Part shown: positions 9,261-16,729 of the stretch, in pieces
Layout of the letters: the number at the start of each line of letters is the position of its first letter
Numbering within the stretch: position 1 is the first letter of the stretch
Source: an uncultured Chryseobacterium sp.
Lineage (GTDB): Bacteria > Bacteroidota > Bacteroidia > Flavobacteriales > Weeksellaceae
Direction: 5' to 3'
NCBI GenBank assembly: GCA_913775525.1
Contig: CAJYLH010000014.1
Coordinates: 1-64,000 of the forward strand
DNA: 64,000 nucleotides
Notes under the pieces: model-generated
Told to the model about the DNA's origin: nothing
Seen by the model: the letters and a program-made list of their open reading frames with translations, nothing else
Database searches by the model: none
Program-made: the position numbers and the translations under genes

Positions 9261-9812
9261 ATGGTATCCGAATATCTTAAACATCATACGTCTGTTTACC
9301 ACGACGCTGCTGAAAAGCTTTTTAACTCTGAAAAAATTTTCAACAAGACATTTACTTTAGACGACTATAAAAAAATTATCCGAAACAATTACCTGATGCT
9401 GCTGAATTCCGAGGAAAGCATAGAAAAGAGCCTTTCCCGGGAATGGAGTGACAAAATCCAGCTCAGCAAAAGGAAAAAATTCCCGCTGATTGAAAAAGAT
9501 CTGGAAAGCCTGTCCCTAAGGGGCCAGCAAGCATCAGATCCCCTTACTTTTGAGAATGAGCATGAAGCATTGGGTGCCCTGTACGTGATTGAAGGATCTA
9601 CCCTGGGGGGAAATGTGATTGCCAAACAGCTTTCCAAAACCGAGGGATTCGATGGCATAAGCTTTCATTTTTTCGTATGCTATCAGGAAAACACGGGACC
9701 GATGTGGAAAAGCTTCAAGGAAGCGCTGGACGATGGGGTGAATGAAGAAGATTACGACAAAGTATTGGCCGGAGCAAGGAAGCTGTATACTTTTTTGCTG
9801 AACGCTGAGTAA
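9261..9812 (+). CDS. biliverdin-producing heme oxygenase
   Basis: A 183-residue heme oxygenase that would cleave heme to biliverdin, CO and iron. The N-terminal helix carries the expected proximal heme ligand H14 (HHTSVYHDAAE), and the distal helix carries the flexible glycine motif GSTLGG (about residue 113). The length is normal for bacterial BphO/HemO enzymes. It follows the bacteriophytochrome gene by 33 nt in the same direction, the classic arrangement in which the oxygenase makes the chromophore for the photoreceptor. A role in iron acquisition from heme is the alternative but less likely given the context. Confidence 0.93.
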   Translation: MVSEYLKHHTSVYHDAAEKLFNSEKIFNKTFTLDDYKKIIRNNYLMLLNSEESIEKSLSREWSDKIQLSKRKKFPLIEKDLESLSLRGQQASDPLTFENEHEALGALYVIEGSTLGGNVIAKQLSKTEGFDGISFHFFVCYQENTGPMWKSFKEALDDGVNEEDYDKVLAGARKLYTFLLNAE

Positions 9813-9845
9813 TGTTCATAAATTCTTAATTATATCCTTTAAAAA

Positions 9846-9876
9846 TTGCTCAACTTTTCCGGAATGTTTAAATTTG
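9846..9876 (+). promoter_or_regulatory. mdh promoter
   Basis: TTG (9846-9848), 20 nt, then TAaaTTTG (9869-9876): a full-consensus Bacteroidetes promoter. The predicted leader of about 90 nt contains two short hairpins (CCGG-AAAT-CCGG, and GTGCT/AGCAC), which may shape mRNA stability. Confidence 0.7.
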
Positions 9877-9974
9877 GGAACCGGAAATCCGGCTGTCGGG
9901 CATACTGGAGGTGCTGTCCCGGAGCACGCTGAAGTTTCCGTGAATCTGATCATAAATTTAAAAAAGTATACATT

Positions 9975-10901
9975 ATGAAAGTAACCGTAGTAGGTGCAGG
10001 TGCTGTAGGAGCAAGTTGTGCAGAATACATCGCTATGAAAAACTTCTGTTCGGAAGTGGTTTTAGTAGATATTAAAGAAGGCTTTGCAGAAGGGAAAGCC
10101 ATGGATCTGATGCAGACGGCATCGCTTAACGGGTTTGATACCAAAATCACCGGTACAACAGGAGATTACAGCAAAACTGCGGGTTCTCATGTAGCCGTAA
10201 TCACTTCAGGGATCCCAAGAAAACCGGGGATGACCAGAGAAGAGCTGATCGGAATCAATGCCGGAATCGTAAAAGAAGTAACGGAAAACCTGGTGAAACA
10301 TTCCCCTGAGGTAATTATCATCGTGGTTTCTAATCCAATGGATACCATGGCTTACCTGGTCCACAAAACATCCGGGCTTCCAAAACATAAGATCATCGGA
10401 ATGGGCGGAGCACTGGACTCTGCAAGGTTCAAATACAGGCTGGCTGAGGCTCTTGAAGCACCGATCTCAGACGTAGACGGGATGGTTATTGCGGCCCACA
10501 GTGATACCGGAATGCTTCCGCTGTTGAGTAAGGCTACCAGAAACGGGGTTCCTGTAACCGAATTCCTGGATGAGGAACAACAAAAATATGTTATTGAAGA
10601 AACCAAAGTAGGTGGGGCTACCCTTACCAAATTATTGGGAACTTCTGCATGGTATGCACCGGGTGCAGCGGTTTCTGTAATGGTTCAGGCAATCGCATGC
10701 GACCAGAAAAAAATGATCCCTTGCTCACTGATGCTGGAAGGGGAGTACGGACAGAATGATATCTGCCTGGGTGTTCCTGCGATCATCGGTAAAAACGGGG
10801 TAGAAAGAATTGTAAACGTTACCCTTACGGCAGACGAGCAGCTGAAATTTGCTGAAGCCGCTCATGCAGTAAAAGAAGTAAACGGAGATTTGAAATTCTA
10901 A
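9975..10901 (+). CDS. mdh: malate dehydrogenase
   Basis: A 308-residue lactate/malate-dehydrogenase-family enzyme interconverting malate and oxaloacetate with NAD in the TCA cycle. The Rossmann motif GAGAVGASCAE opens the protein, and D32 at the end of the second strand favours NAD over NADP. Substrate and catalytic residues are R82 and R88 (IPRKPGMTREE), N120 (SNPMD), D148/R151 (LDSARF) and the catalytic H175 (AAHSDTG). R82 in the malate-type IPRKPGM loop argues for malate over lactate. Monocistronic, with a strong promoter and a GC-rich terminator; a housekeeping gene. Confidence 0.95.
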   Translation: MKVTVVGAGAVGASCAEYIAMKNFCSEVVLVDIKEGFAEGKAMDLMQTASLNGFDTKITGTTGDYSKTAGSHVAVITSGIPRKPGMTREELIGINAGIVKEVTENLVKHSPEVIIIVVSNPMDTMAYLVHKTSGLPKHKIIGMGGALDSARFKYRLAEALEAPISDVDGMVIAAHSDTGMLPLLSKATRNGVPVTEFLDEEQQKYVIEETKVGGATLTKLLGTSAWYAPGAAVSVMVQAIACDQKKMIPCSLMLEGEYGQNDICLGVPAIIGKNGVERIVNVTLTADEQLKFAEAAHAVKEVNGDLKF

Positions 10902-10922
10902 TCATACCCGGAATACAGATAA

Positions 10923-10961
10923 AAGACTCCGCGCCCGGAACGGGCGCGGAGTCTTATTTTT
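10923..10961 (+). terminator. mdh terminator
   Basis: A perfect 15-bp GC-rich stem (AAGACTCCGCGCCCG and its complement) with a GAA loop, followed by a T-rich tail, 21 nt after the mdh stop. Confidence 0.9.
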
Positions 10962-11023
10962 TCAGTGCTTTTTCCACCTCCGTTTTTCCTGGACTCTTCA
11001 CAACGTCATCGTTGCTATAACCG

Positions 11024-11146
11024 CTATTTCACGTCGCATACCTGCCATTCTATCTTTTCAAAAGCGTACACCATGATGAATATCAGCCCGATACTGATTC
11101 CCGATTTGTATCTTTGATCCTTAACTTTGAAATATAGCGTTTCCAT
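11024..11146 (-). CDS. possible 40-aa membrane peptide, overlapping the next gene
   Basis: A complete frame, ATG at 11146 to TAG at 11024, encodes a peptide opening METLYFKVKDQRYKSG with one hydrophobic helix (ISIGLIFIMVYAF) and a charged tail. The charge pattern is protein-like, but the frame overlaps the first 20 nt of the oppositely oriented CNGRC-motif gene and its promoter, and no promoter of its own is evident. I regard it as a weak candidate. Confidence 0.22.
   Translation of the reverse strand: METLYFKVKDQRYKSGISIGLIFIMVYAFEKIEWQVCDVK
11109..11116 (+). promoter_or_regulatory. -7 promoter element of the CNGRC-motif gene
   Basis: TAtcTTTG, a full match, placed only 10 nt before the TTG start at 11127. 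Transcription would begin almost at the start codon, so the message would be nearly leaderless, or translation starts at the next TTG (11151). Confidence 0.4.
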
Positions 11147-11492
11147 AGTATTGATTTTTACGCTTGCAGTACGGCCGTTACTGCCACTCATCAACTATGC
11201 CGTTAATTACAGGTATATTGTAGAAAACCTCTGTGAAAACAGGGCGCAGCCGGAACTTAGGTGCAACGGCAGATGCTATGTCTTCAGGCAGACTGGTGAA
11301 AATAACCGGGAACAGACCTCCCTGGGTAACAGGAAAATAATCTTTCCGTATGTGGATGTGTTTATTGCGGAAGAAGGGATATGCTACTTTGGCGGTATTA
11401 GTGATGCGGGTCATGGTGCAGTCAGTACCTTTTGTTCAGACCGGTATTTGCCCATATTGTATTATGACATCTTTCATCCTCCTGTGTCCTGA
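11127..11492 (+). CDS. small exported CNGRC-motif protein
   Basis: A 121-residue protein with an N-terminal hydrophobic helix (residues 3-22) followed by NLCENRAQPELRCNGRCYVFRQ. This C-x8-C-x3-C signature occurs in small periplasmic proteins that Bacteroidetes often encode near metal or TonB-dependent uptake genes. The three cysteines suggest metal binding or redox, which is inference. The start is a TTG: an in-frame TGA lies at 11115 and no ATG occurs before the hydrophobic helix; the Lys following the start suits a signal peptide. The C terminus is less family-like, so a frameshifted tail is possible. Confidence 0.6.
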   Translation: MKYSVSIVLIFTLAVRPLLPLINYAVNYRYIVENLCENRAQPELRCNGRCYVFRQTGENNREQTSLGNRKIIFPYVDVFIAEEGICYFGGISDAGHGAVSTFCSDRYLPILYYDIFHPPVS

Positions 11493-11699
11493 TTGGAATC
11501 TAATCTTAATTTTACATCAGTTTTATAGAATTAAAAGGCAGAGGCCTTTATGATCAATATTGTTGTATCTGTATGATCAGTTGAGGCGATAATAATCAAA
11601 AACCCTTTTACGGCAGATATGCTCTGCCTGAACCGGATTGGCCTGGAAATACAGGATCAACAAACGCACGAAATTTAACAATTATAAAAGAACATTACG

Positions 11700-12599
11700 A
11701 TGAAAATATTATTATGCAGTCTTGTGGGAGCAGCGATGCTGCTGTCGGGCTGCCAGAAAGAACCTATGAAAAAAGAAATGCACGGCCACGAAAATTCCGT
11801 TCGGAAAACTTCAGGAAACGGAGAGCAGCCGGATGCTCAGGCTTCCGGAAATCATACACTGACCATGGATGCCGTTTTCGGCAAACCTGGAAAAGAGATC
11901 AGAACCATCGGGATCCTGGTCTATGATGGCGTCAACGACCTTGATTTTATGAATCCACGCTATGTCTTCGGACAGGTGATGGGAACAAAAGTCATGCTCA
12001 TTGCGCTGAAACCGGGCCTGTTTAAAACAGTCTCCGGAATTGAAATACAGCCTGATACCACTATAGATAAGATCCAACAGCTGGACATCCTGATCATTCC
12101 CGGAGGGTTTAAAGGGACGGTAGAAGCCGCATATAATGAAAAAGTGCTGGACTGGGTCCGGAAGGTAGATCAAACCACTACCTACACCGGATCTGTGTGT
12201 ACAGGAGCATGGATCCTCGGCGCAACCGGCCTGTTGAAAGGAAGAAATGTGACCACCAACTGGTTCGATGCCAAAGAAAAAATGGCGCAGTATGGTGCCC
12301 ACTTCGTGCAGGAAAGATATACCCACGACGGAAAGTACTGGACTTCCGCCGGAGTAACCGCCGGACTGGATATGTCTCTCGCCATCCTGAAGGATAACTG
12401 GGGCAGCAATTATGCCCAGGCGGTCATGCTGGACCTGGAATACGATCCCGCTCCGCCCATCAGCGGAGGAACTCCGGAAAGAACAGATCCGGACGTAAGG
12501 CAGATGATGACAGAGCTCTATAAAGCCGGGTTCAACCCTGTTATTGACAGTCTCGAACATGAAAAAAAGAAAGGTCACGCCGGAAAACATTCTGATTAA
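11700..12599 (+). CDS. DJ-1/PfpI-family lipoprotein
   Basis: A 299-residue lipoprotein. The lipobox LLSGC puts the acylated Cys at 18; a disordered linker runs to about residue 65, and a class-I glutamine-amidotransferase-like DJ-1/PfpI domain fills about 66-255. The nucleophile elbow is SVCTGA with C167, and the neighbouring acidic pair sits in DGVNDLDF. This branch resembles cyclohexyl-isocyanide hydratase-type and AraC-fused DJ-1 domains (GLLKGRNVTTNW). The substrate is unknown. A surface- or periplasm-anchored DJ-1 protein is less usual than the cytoplasmic form. It is monocistronic, with a terminator at 12682. Confidence 0.85.
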   Translation: MKILLCSLVGAAMLLSGCQKEPMKKEMHGHENSVRKTSGNGEQPDAQASGNHTLTMDAVFGKPGKEIRTIGILVYDGVNDLDFMNPRYVFGQVMGTKVMLIALKPGLFKTVSGIEIQPDTTIDKIQQLDILIIPGGFKGTVEAAYNEKVLDWVRKVDQTTTYTGSVCTGAWILGATGLLKGRNVTTNWFDAKEKMAQYGAHFVQERYTHDGKYWTSAGVTAGLDMSLAILKDNWGSNYAQAVMLDLEYDPAPPISGGTPERTDPDVRQMMTELYKAGFNPVIDSLEHEKKKGHAGKHSD

Positions 12600-12681
12600 G
12601 GTTGACATTAATGGACTGGATTCTTGAAAATCGATACCTATCTGGATCTTAAGGATAAAAAGTTTAAAATGGATCTGTCTG

Positions 12682-12708
12682 AAACGCACTGCTTTAGTGC
12701 GTTTTTTT
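12682..12708 (+). terminator. Rho-independent terminator
   Basis: A 9-bp perfect stem (AAACGCACT / AGTGCGTTT), 5-nt loop and seven T. It lies 83 nt past the stop of the DJ-1 lipoprotein gene and separates it from the barrel gene. Confidence 0.85.
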
Positions 12709-12775
12709 AATTTTTTCACCATCCGTATGTAACATAAGGTACCCTTCGCCTGTCTTATCTGTAAATATCTACGTA

Positions 12776-14917
12776 ATGAGAATAATTTTATCTTCTATTG
12801 TTTTACTGGCTGCCGGTCTTGCAACTGCCCAGACGCAGAAAGATACCCTGAAGCCGAAAGAAAAAGAAATAGAAGCCGTTACGCTGGTCGTCAGGAAACC
12901 TACCGTAGAATCCAAGGTTGACCGTACTGTTTTCAATGTCGCCAACAGTTCCATCCTGGCCGGAAACACCACCTGGGATGTCCTGAGGATGACCCCTCTG
13001 GTAAGCATTGATAACAATGACGCTATAAAAGCGGAAGGGGAATCGGTGACCGTTTACATCAATGACCGTAAATCCGTTTTCACCGGTAAGGAACTGAAAG
13101 AATATCTCGCCACCATTCCTGCGGACAACCTGATGAAGATAGAGGTGATTACCAGCCCGTCTTCACGCTACGAGAGCGCAGGCTCCGTCATCAACATTGT
13201 ATTGAAAAAACGGGATGATGAAGGTATCAAGGGAAGCATAACCTTCAACAACAGGCAGAATACCAAGAATTCGCAATATACCAACGCGAACCTCAATTAC
13301 CACCGCAAAAAATTTACCCAGACCCTGGTCGGAAGTTACAGCGATAATACGTGGGTGCAGAGAAATTCCATCACCAATACGCTGTATGAAAACAACAATA
13401 TCACCAGCATCAATTCCTACAGCCAGCAGCACAATCAGAGTCCTTCATTGTCTTCCACTTCGGAATATGAACTGAACGACAAGAATAATATCGGGGTAAT
13501 CCTGGAATATTACCAGAGCCGTAGCTTTTCAGATTCCCAGGCAGACGCTATTAACTTTGCCAATAACGATTTCCAGTATTCCTATGCGCAGACGCAGAAT
13601 GCCTCCGGGCTTGGGCGCACCCTGGGAACCAATATCTTCTACAAATACTACGATAAGGAAAAAAACAGGATCCTGGATGTGAATCTCGGGACCAATTATG
13701 ACGGACAGAAAGATGACAGTTACTTCCTGAAAAACTTCAGCAACAATCCGCTGCCGAATGAAATCGGGATTTTAACCGATACCCAGGCCCGCAACTATTA
13801 TGTGAAGGTAGACTATACCCAGCCGTTAGGGAAATCTGGCGGAACCATTGAAGTGGGAGGGAAAATGAACTTCAACAACAACAGCATCCCGAACAGCCTG
13901 TACGGCAACCAGCTCAGTGGCCTCAGCCAGAACGACGTTTTCCATTATGAGGATAACGTCAACTCCCTGTATGCCAATTACAGCAAGACCTTTTTCAAAA
14001 AGCTGGAAACCAGGATCGGGATCCGGTATGAGAGCACTAACTTCAAAATCCGCCAGGATGTAGCAGGAACGTCCAGGAAAGATGGGTACGGCGCTTTCCT
14101 GCCGAACCTGTTGCTGAAATATTCCTTTTCGGAAAAGCTGGATGTAAGCCTTACCTATAACCGGAACCTGTGGCGGCCGTGGTATTCGGAATTCAACCCT
14201 TTCCTGCTGCCGAATACGGACGGGATCTACACCCGCGGAAGCATCGATCTGGAACCCAATCCGAGTGACCGTTTATACCTGAAAATGGGGCTTTTCAAAA
14301 AGTATTTCCTCTCCGCAAGGTATATGTTCACCGATCAGGATTACTGGACGACCTTCGTTAATGAAAACGGAAAAACCATCAGCCAGGAAGCCAACTTCTT
14401 CGGGAAAGTGAAAAAATACTACCTTTTCGCCAATACCAATCAGACCTTCCTGAAAAATAAGCTGACGGTAAATGCCGGATTCGGATGGTATTATATCGAC
14501 AACAGCGACTTCAACGAGAAGAACAACCTGAAATCCAGTCCGTACATCAGCTATTGGGGCGGTTCCACCAATGTTTCCTATACCAATCTCTTAAATAAGA
14601 ACATCAACCTTAGCGCATGGATAGAAATCAACAACCAGAACAACGGGAACTCCATCGCGAATAATACCAATGTTTTCCACAATATCTCCGTAACCAAGAT
14701 CTTCCCGAAAACCCAGATGGAAGTCAGCCTCCAGCTGATGAACATCTTCAAGCGGCCTAATTTTGATGCCACCACCTACAGTGCCCAGGGAACCTTCCGG
14801 AATGCGTCACGCTCCGACTGGCACGGGTTCTCCCTCACATTTGTGAAACGTTTCGGAAACCAGAAAGTGAAAGACAATACCAAAACCGATGTGGAAAAAG
14901 ACGGTGGAGGGAAATAG
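12776..14917 (+). CDS. TonB-dependent-receptor-like outer-membrane beta-barrel protein
   Basis: A 713-residue outer-membrane protein with a signal peptide (residues 1-19, ending TAQ). Residues about 45-160 form a plug-like domain (TTWDVLRMTPLVSIDNNDAI, VYINDRKSVFTGKELKEYL, IEVITSPSSRYESAGSVINIVLKK), and the rest is a beta-barrel of the OMP_b-brl_3 type (LMNIFKRPNFDATTYSAQGTF near the end). It lacks the N-terminal carboxypeptidase-like domain many relatives carry, so it is a short form. Transport of a small ligand is inferred from family; no SusD partner or ligand gene is adjacent. It is followed directly by a terminator. Confidence 0.88.
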   Translation: MRIILSSIVLLAAGLATAQTQKDTLKPKEKEIEAVTLVVRKPTVESKVDRTVFNVANSSILAGNTTWDVLRMTPLVSIDNNDAIKAEGESVTVYINDRKSVFTGKELKEYLATIPADNLMKIEVITSPSSRYESAGSVINIVLKKRDDEGIKGSITFNNRQNTKNSQYTNANLNYHRKKFTQTLVGSYSDNTWVQRNSITNTLYENNNITSINSYSQQHNQSPSLSSTSEYELNDKNNIGVILEYYQSRSFSDSQADAINFANNDFQYSYAQTQNASGLGRTLGTNIFYKYYDKEKNRILDVNLGTNYDGQKDDSYFLKNFSNNPLPNEIGILTDTQARNYYVKVDYTQPLGKSGGTIEVGGKMNFNNNSIPNSLYGNQLSGLSQNDVFHYEDNVNSLYANYSKTFFKKLETRIGIRYESTNFKIRQDVAGTSRKDGYGAFLPNLLLKYSFSEKLDVSLTYNRNLWRPWYSEFNPFLLPNTDGIYTRGSIDLEPNPSDRLYLKMGLFKKYFLSARYMFTDQDYWTTFVNENGKTISQEANFFGKVKKYYLFANTNQTFLKNKLTVNAGFGWYYIDNSDFNEKNNLKSSPYISYWGGSTNVSYTNLLNKNINLSAWIEINNQNNGNSIANNTNVFHNISVTKIFPKTQMEVSLQLMNIFKRPNFDATTYSAQGTFRNASRSDWHGFSLTFVKRFGNQKVKDNTKTDVEKDGGGK

Positions 14918-14940
14918 ATAAATCAACTTTTAATATATTA

Positions 14941-14978
14941 AAAAAAATCTCAGAATTTGTTTCTGAGATTTTTTTTTA
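14941..14978 (+). terminator. Rho-independent terminator
   Basis: A 10-bp stem (AATCTCAGAA / TTCTGAGATT) with a 5-nt loop, flanked by A and T tracts, so it may act in both directions. It lies 24 nt after the barrel gene. Confidence 0.88.
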
Positions 14979-15290
14979 TTTAGCTTTCTCTATATCTATA
15001 TGATATGATTGACAAACTCTGCTTAATCATAATGAAAATTAAATTAGACTTTTACAGGATACTTTTTTTTATATAATTTGATTGACGTATAAGTCTTTTT
15101 AAGGTGATTTTAAAAAATAATATCAATATAATTTTAATACGAAAAGTTCTGTCGTTTACAGGAAATACATTTGCATATAGCAATTAAATTGTATTAATAT
15201 ACACATTAATGTGAAAAAATACAAAAAATATCTTTTTTTAGTGAATTAAAAAACATATTTTTGTAAAAATTTTAACATTTATTAACTTAT
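14979..15290 (+). promoter_or_regulatory. AT-rich upstream region of the Rhs operon with a -7 element
   Basis: Very AT-rich with no gene. TATTTTTG at 15256-15263 matches TAnnTTTG, 28 nt before the ATG at 15291, and is the likely operon promoter. No TTG occurs at the usual -33 spacing, so activation by a regulator is possible. Confidence 0.45.
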
Positions 15291-16202
15291 ATGAAAATAA
15301 AATTAATACCACTAACTTTGCTTTTAGCGTCATTTACCTTTGCTCAATCATGGGGACTAACAGGAAATTCAGGAACTAATCCTCCGAAAAATTTTATTGG
15401 AACAAATGATGATAAAGAGCTTGTATTTAAAACTAATAATCAGGAAAGGCTTAAAGTTTTTGCCGGTCCTTATGTCAATGGAATTGTTATAGGAAATTCT
15501 GCGGCTAATGGTACTGTCAATGGTGCTAAACTGGAGATAGCAACGGTTCTATGCAATGGTTGTGCTTCACGTTGGGCTGTCCCTTCTGATGTGGTGATCA
15601 GAACTTTAGGGAGCAGAAATATGGAATTTCACATGCCCAACGATAATGCAATTGATCCTAATTCAGATACTTCTACTCCAAATTCGCCGGGGGTGACCAA
15701 AATTAAATTTACTGATGCTGTTCATAAAAGCAGCCTGGCTGTTTTCAACACCGGAAAAGTAACGGTTGGTACTGACCAATATGATAATGACCCTGATTAT
15801 ATCTTTTATGTACGGAAAGGGATCAAGGCAGAACAGGTTAAAGTTGAGAATCCTGCTACTAATGGCTGGGCAGATTATGTATTTAAAAAAGATTATAAAC
15901 TAAGGACTTTAGATGAAGTTGAAAAACACATTGCTGAAAAAGGTCACTTACCCAATATTCCATCTGCTACTGAAGTTGAAAAAAACGGGATTAATCTGGG
16001 TGAAATGGATGCTAAGCTTTTAGAAAAAATAGAAGAACTAACCCTTTATTCCATTGAACAGAATAAACAAATAAAACAACTTCAGAGTGATAATGCAATC
16101 CTGAAAATACAGACTGAAGAACTTAAAGAATTAAAAAAACAGTCTGATGAGCTTGAAGAGCTGAAAAAACAAGTTCAACAGCTCATTTCACCCCAAAAGT
16201 AA
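15291..16202 (+). CDS. secreted protein with a C-terminal GHLPNIPS/coiled-coil module
   Basis: A 303-residue exported protein. Residues 1-18 are a signal peptide. The middle (about 25-200) is rich in Gly/Asn/Thr and looks like a beta-structured surface domain. Residues about 205-255 (WADYVFKKDYKLRTLDEVE, then HLPNIPSATEVEKNGINLGEMDAKLLEKIEEL) form a module that recurs at the C termini of many Bacteroidetes surface and tail-fibre-like proteins, and the last 60 residues are a coiled coil that probably makes a trimer. It heads an operon with a T9SS-sorted protein (4 nt downstream) and the Rhs toxin, suggesting a role in presenting or anchoring that system. That role is inference. Confidence 0.7.
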   Translation: MKIKLIPLTLLLASFTFAQSWGLTGNSGTNPPKNFIGTNDDKELVFKTNNQERLKVFAGPYVNGIVIGNSAANGTVNGAKLEIATVLCNGCASRWAVPSDVVIRTLGSRNMEFHMPNDNAIDPNSDTSTPNSPGVTKIKFTDAVHKSSLAVFNTGKVTVGTDQYDNDPDYIFYVRKGIKAEQVKVENPATNGWADYVFKKDYKLRTLDEVEKHIAEKGHLPNIPSATEVEKNGINLGEMDAKLLEKIEELTLYSIEQNKQIKQLQSDNAILKIQTEELKELKKQSDELEELKKQVQQLISPQK

Positions 16203-16206
16203 TACT

Positions 16207-16689
16207 ATGAAAAGAAAAATACTATCTATTTCCTCTTTATTGATCGGGTTCTTAGGTTTTTCCCAGACTGAAGTCTATTTCAAATATGATGAAGCTGGAA
16301 ATCAGCGCTATCGTGGAACCAATGCTGCTGGTAAAAAGGCTCCGGATATCCAGCTTGCTGAACAGTCGAAGGTGCAGGAAACCACTATAGCTGCTGTAAA
16401 ACAGGATCCGGTCATTGATGAGAAATCATTTTGGAAGCAGATCAGGCTGTACCCGGTTCCGGTCAATGACGTTTTAACCATAGACTGGACGGAAGAAGTA
16501 GACGGGCTGATAGAATCAGTTTCCCTTTACCAGCACAGCACCGTACACTGGAAATTCCAGCAGCAAAACCTTCCGGATCTGAACAAGAAGCTGAAGATCA
16601 ACATGACCGGTTACGACTGGGGAATATATGTCCTTCATTTCACTTTGAAAGATGGAAGGGTCTTCAGCAGGAACATCACTAAGCGATAA
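16207..16689 (+). CDS. small T9SS type A sorting-domain protein
   Basis: A 160-residue exported protein: signal peptide (residues 1-19), a short linker with FKYDEAGNQRYRG, which resembles an Rhs/YD-repeat fragment, and a C-terminal type A sorting domain for type IX secretion (about 78-160, IRLYPVPVNDVLTIDW to GRVFSRNITKR). It would cross the outer membrane and be anchored or released there. It lies 4 nt after the coiled-coil gene and 40 nt before the Rhs toxin. The YD-like snippet suggests it is a companion or a shrunken relative of the toxin. Confidence 0.75.
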   Translation: MKRKILSISSLLIGFLGFSQTEVYFKYDEAGNQRYRGTNAAGKKAPDIQLAEQSKVQETTIAAVKQDPVIDEKSFWKQIRLYPVPVNDVLTIDWTEEVDGLIESVSLYQHSTVHWKFQQQNLPDLNKKLKINMTGYDWGIYVLHFTLKDGRVFSRNITKR

Positions 16690-16729
16690 GAAAAACTTTT
16701 AACGAAATTAAATAATAACAACAATAAAA

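Noticed and set aside
11811-12722. 303-codon minus-strand frame opposite the DJ-1 lipoprotein
   Set aside because: Antisense shadow; the plus strand carries lipobox, nucleophile elbow and normal family length, while the minus frame has none and crosses the terminator.
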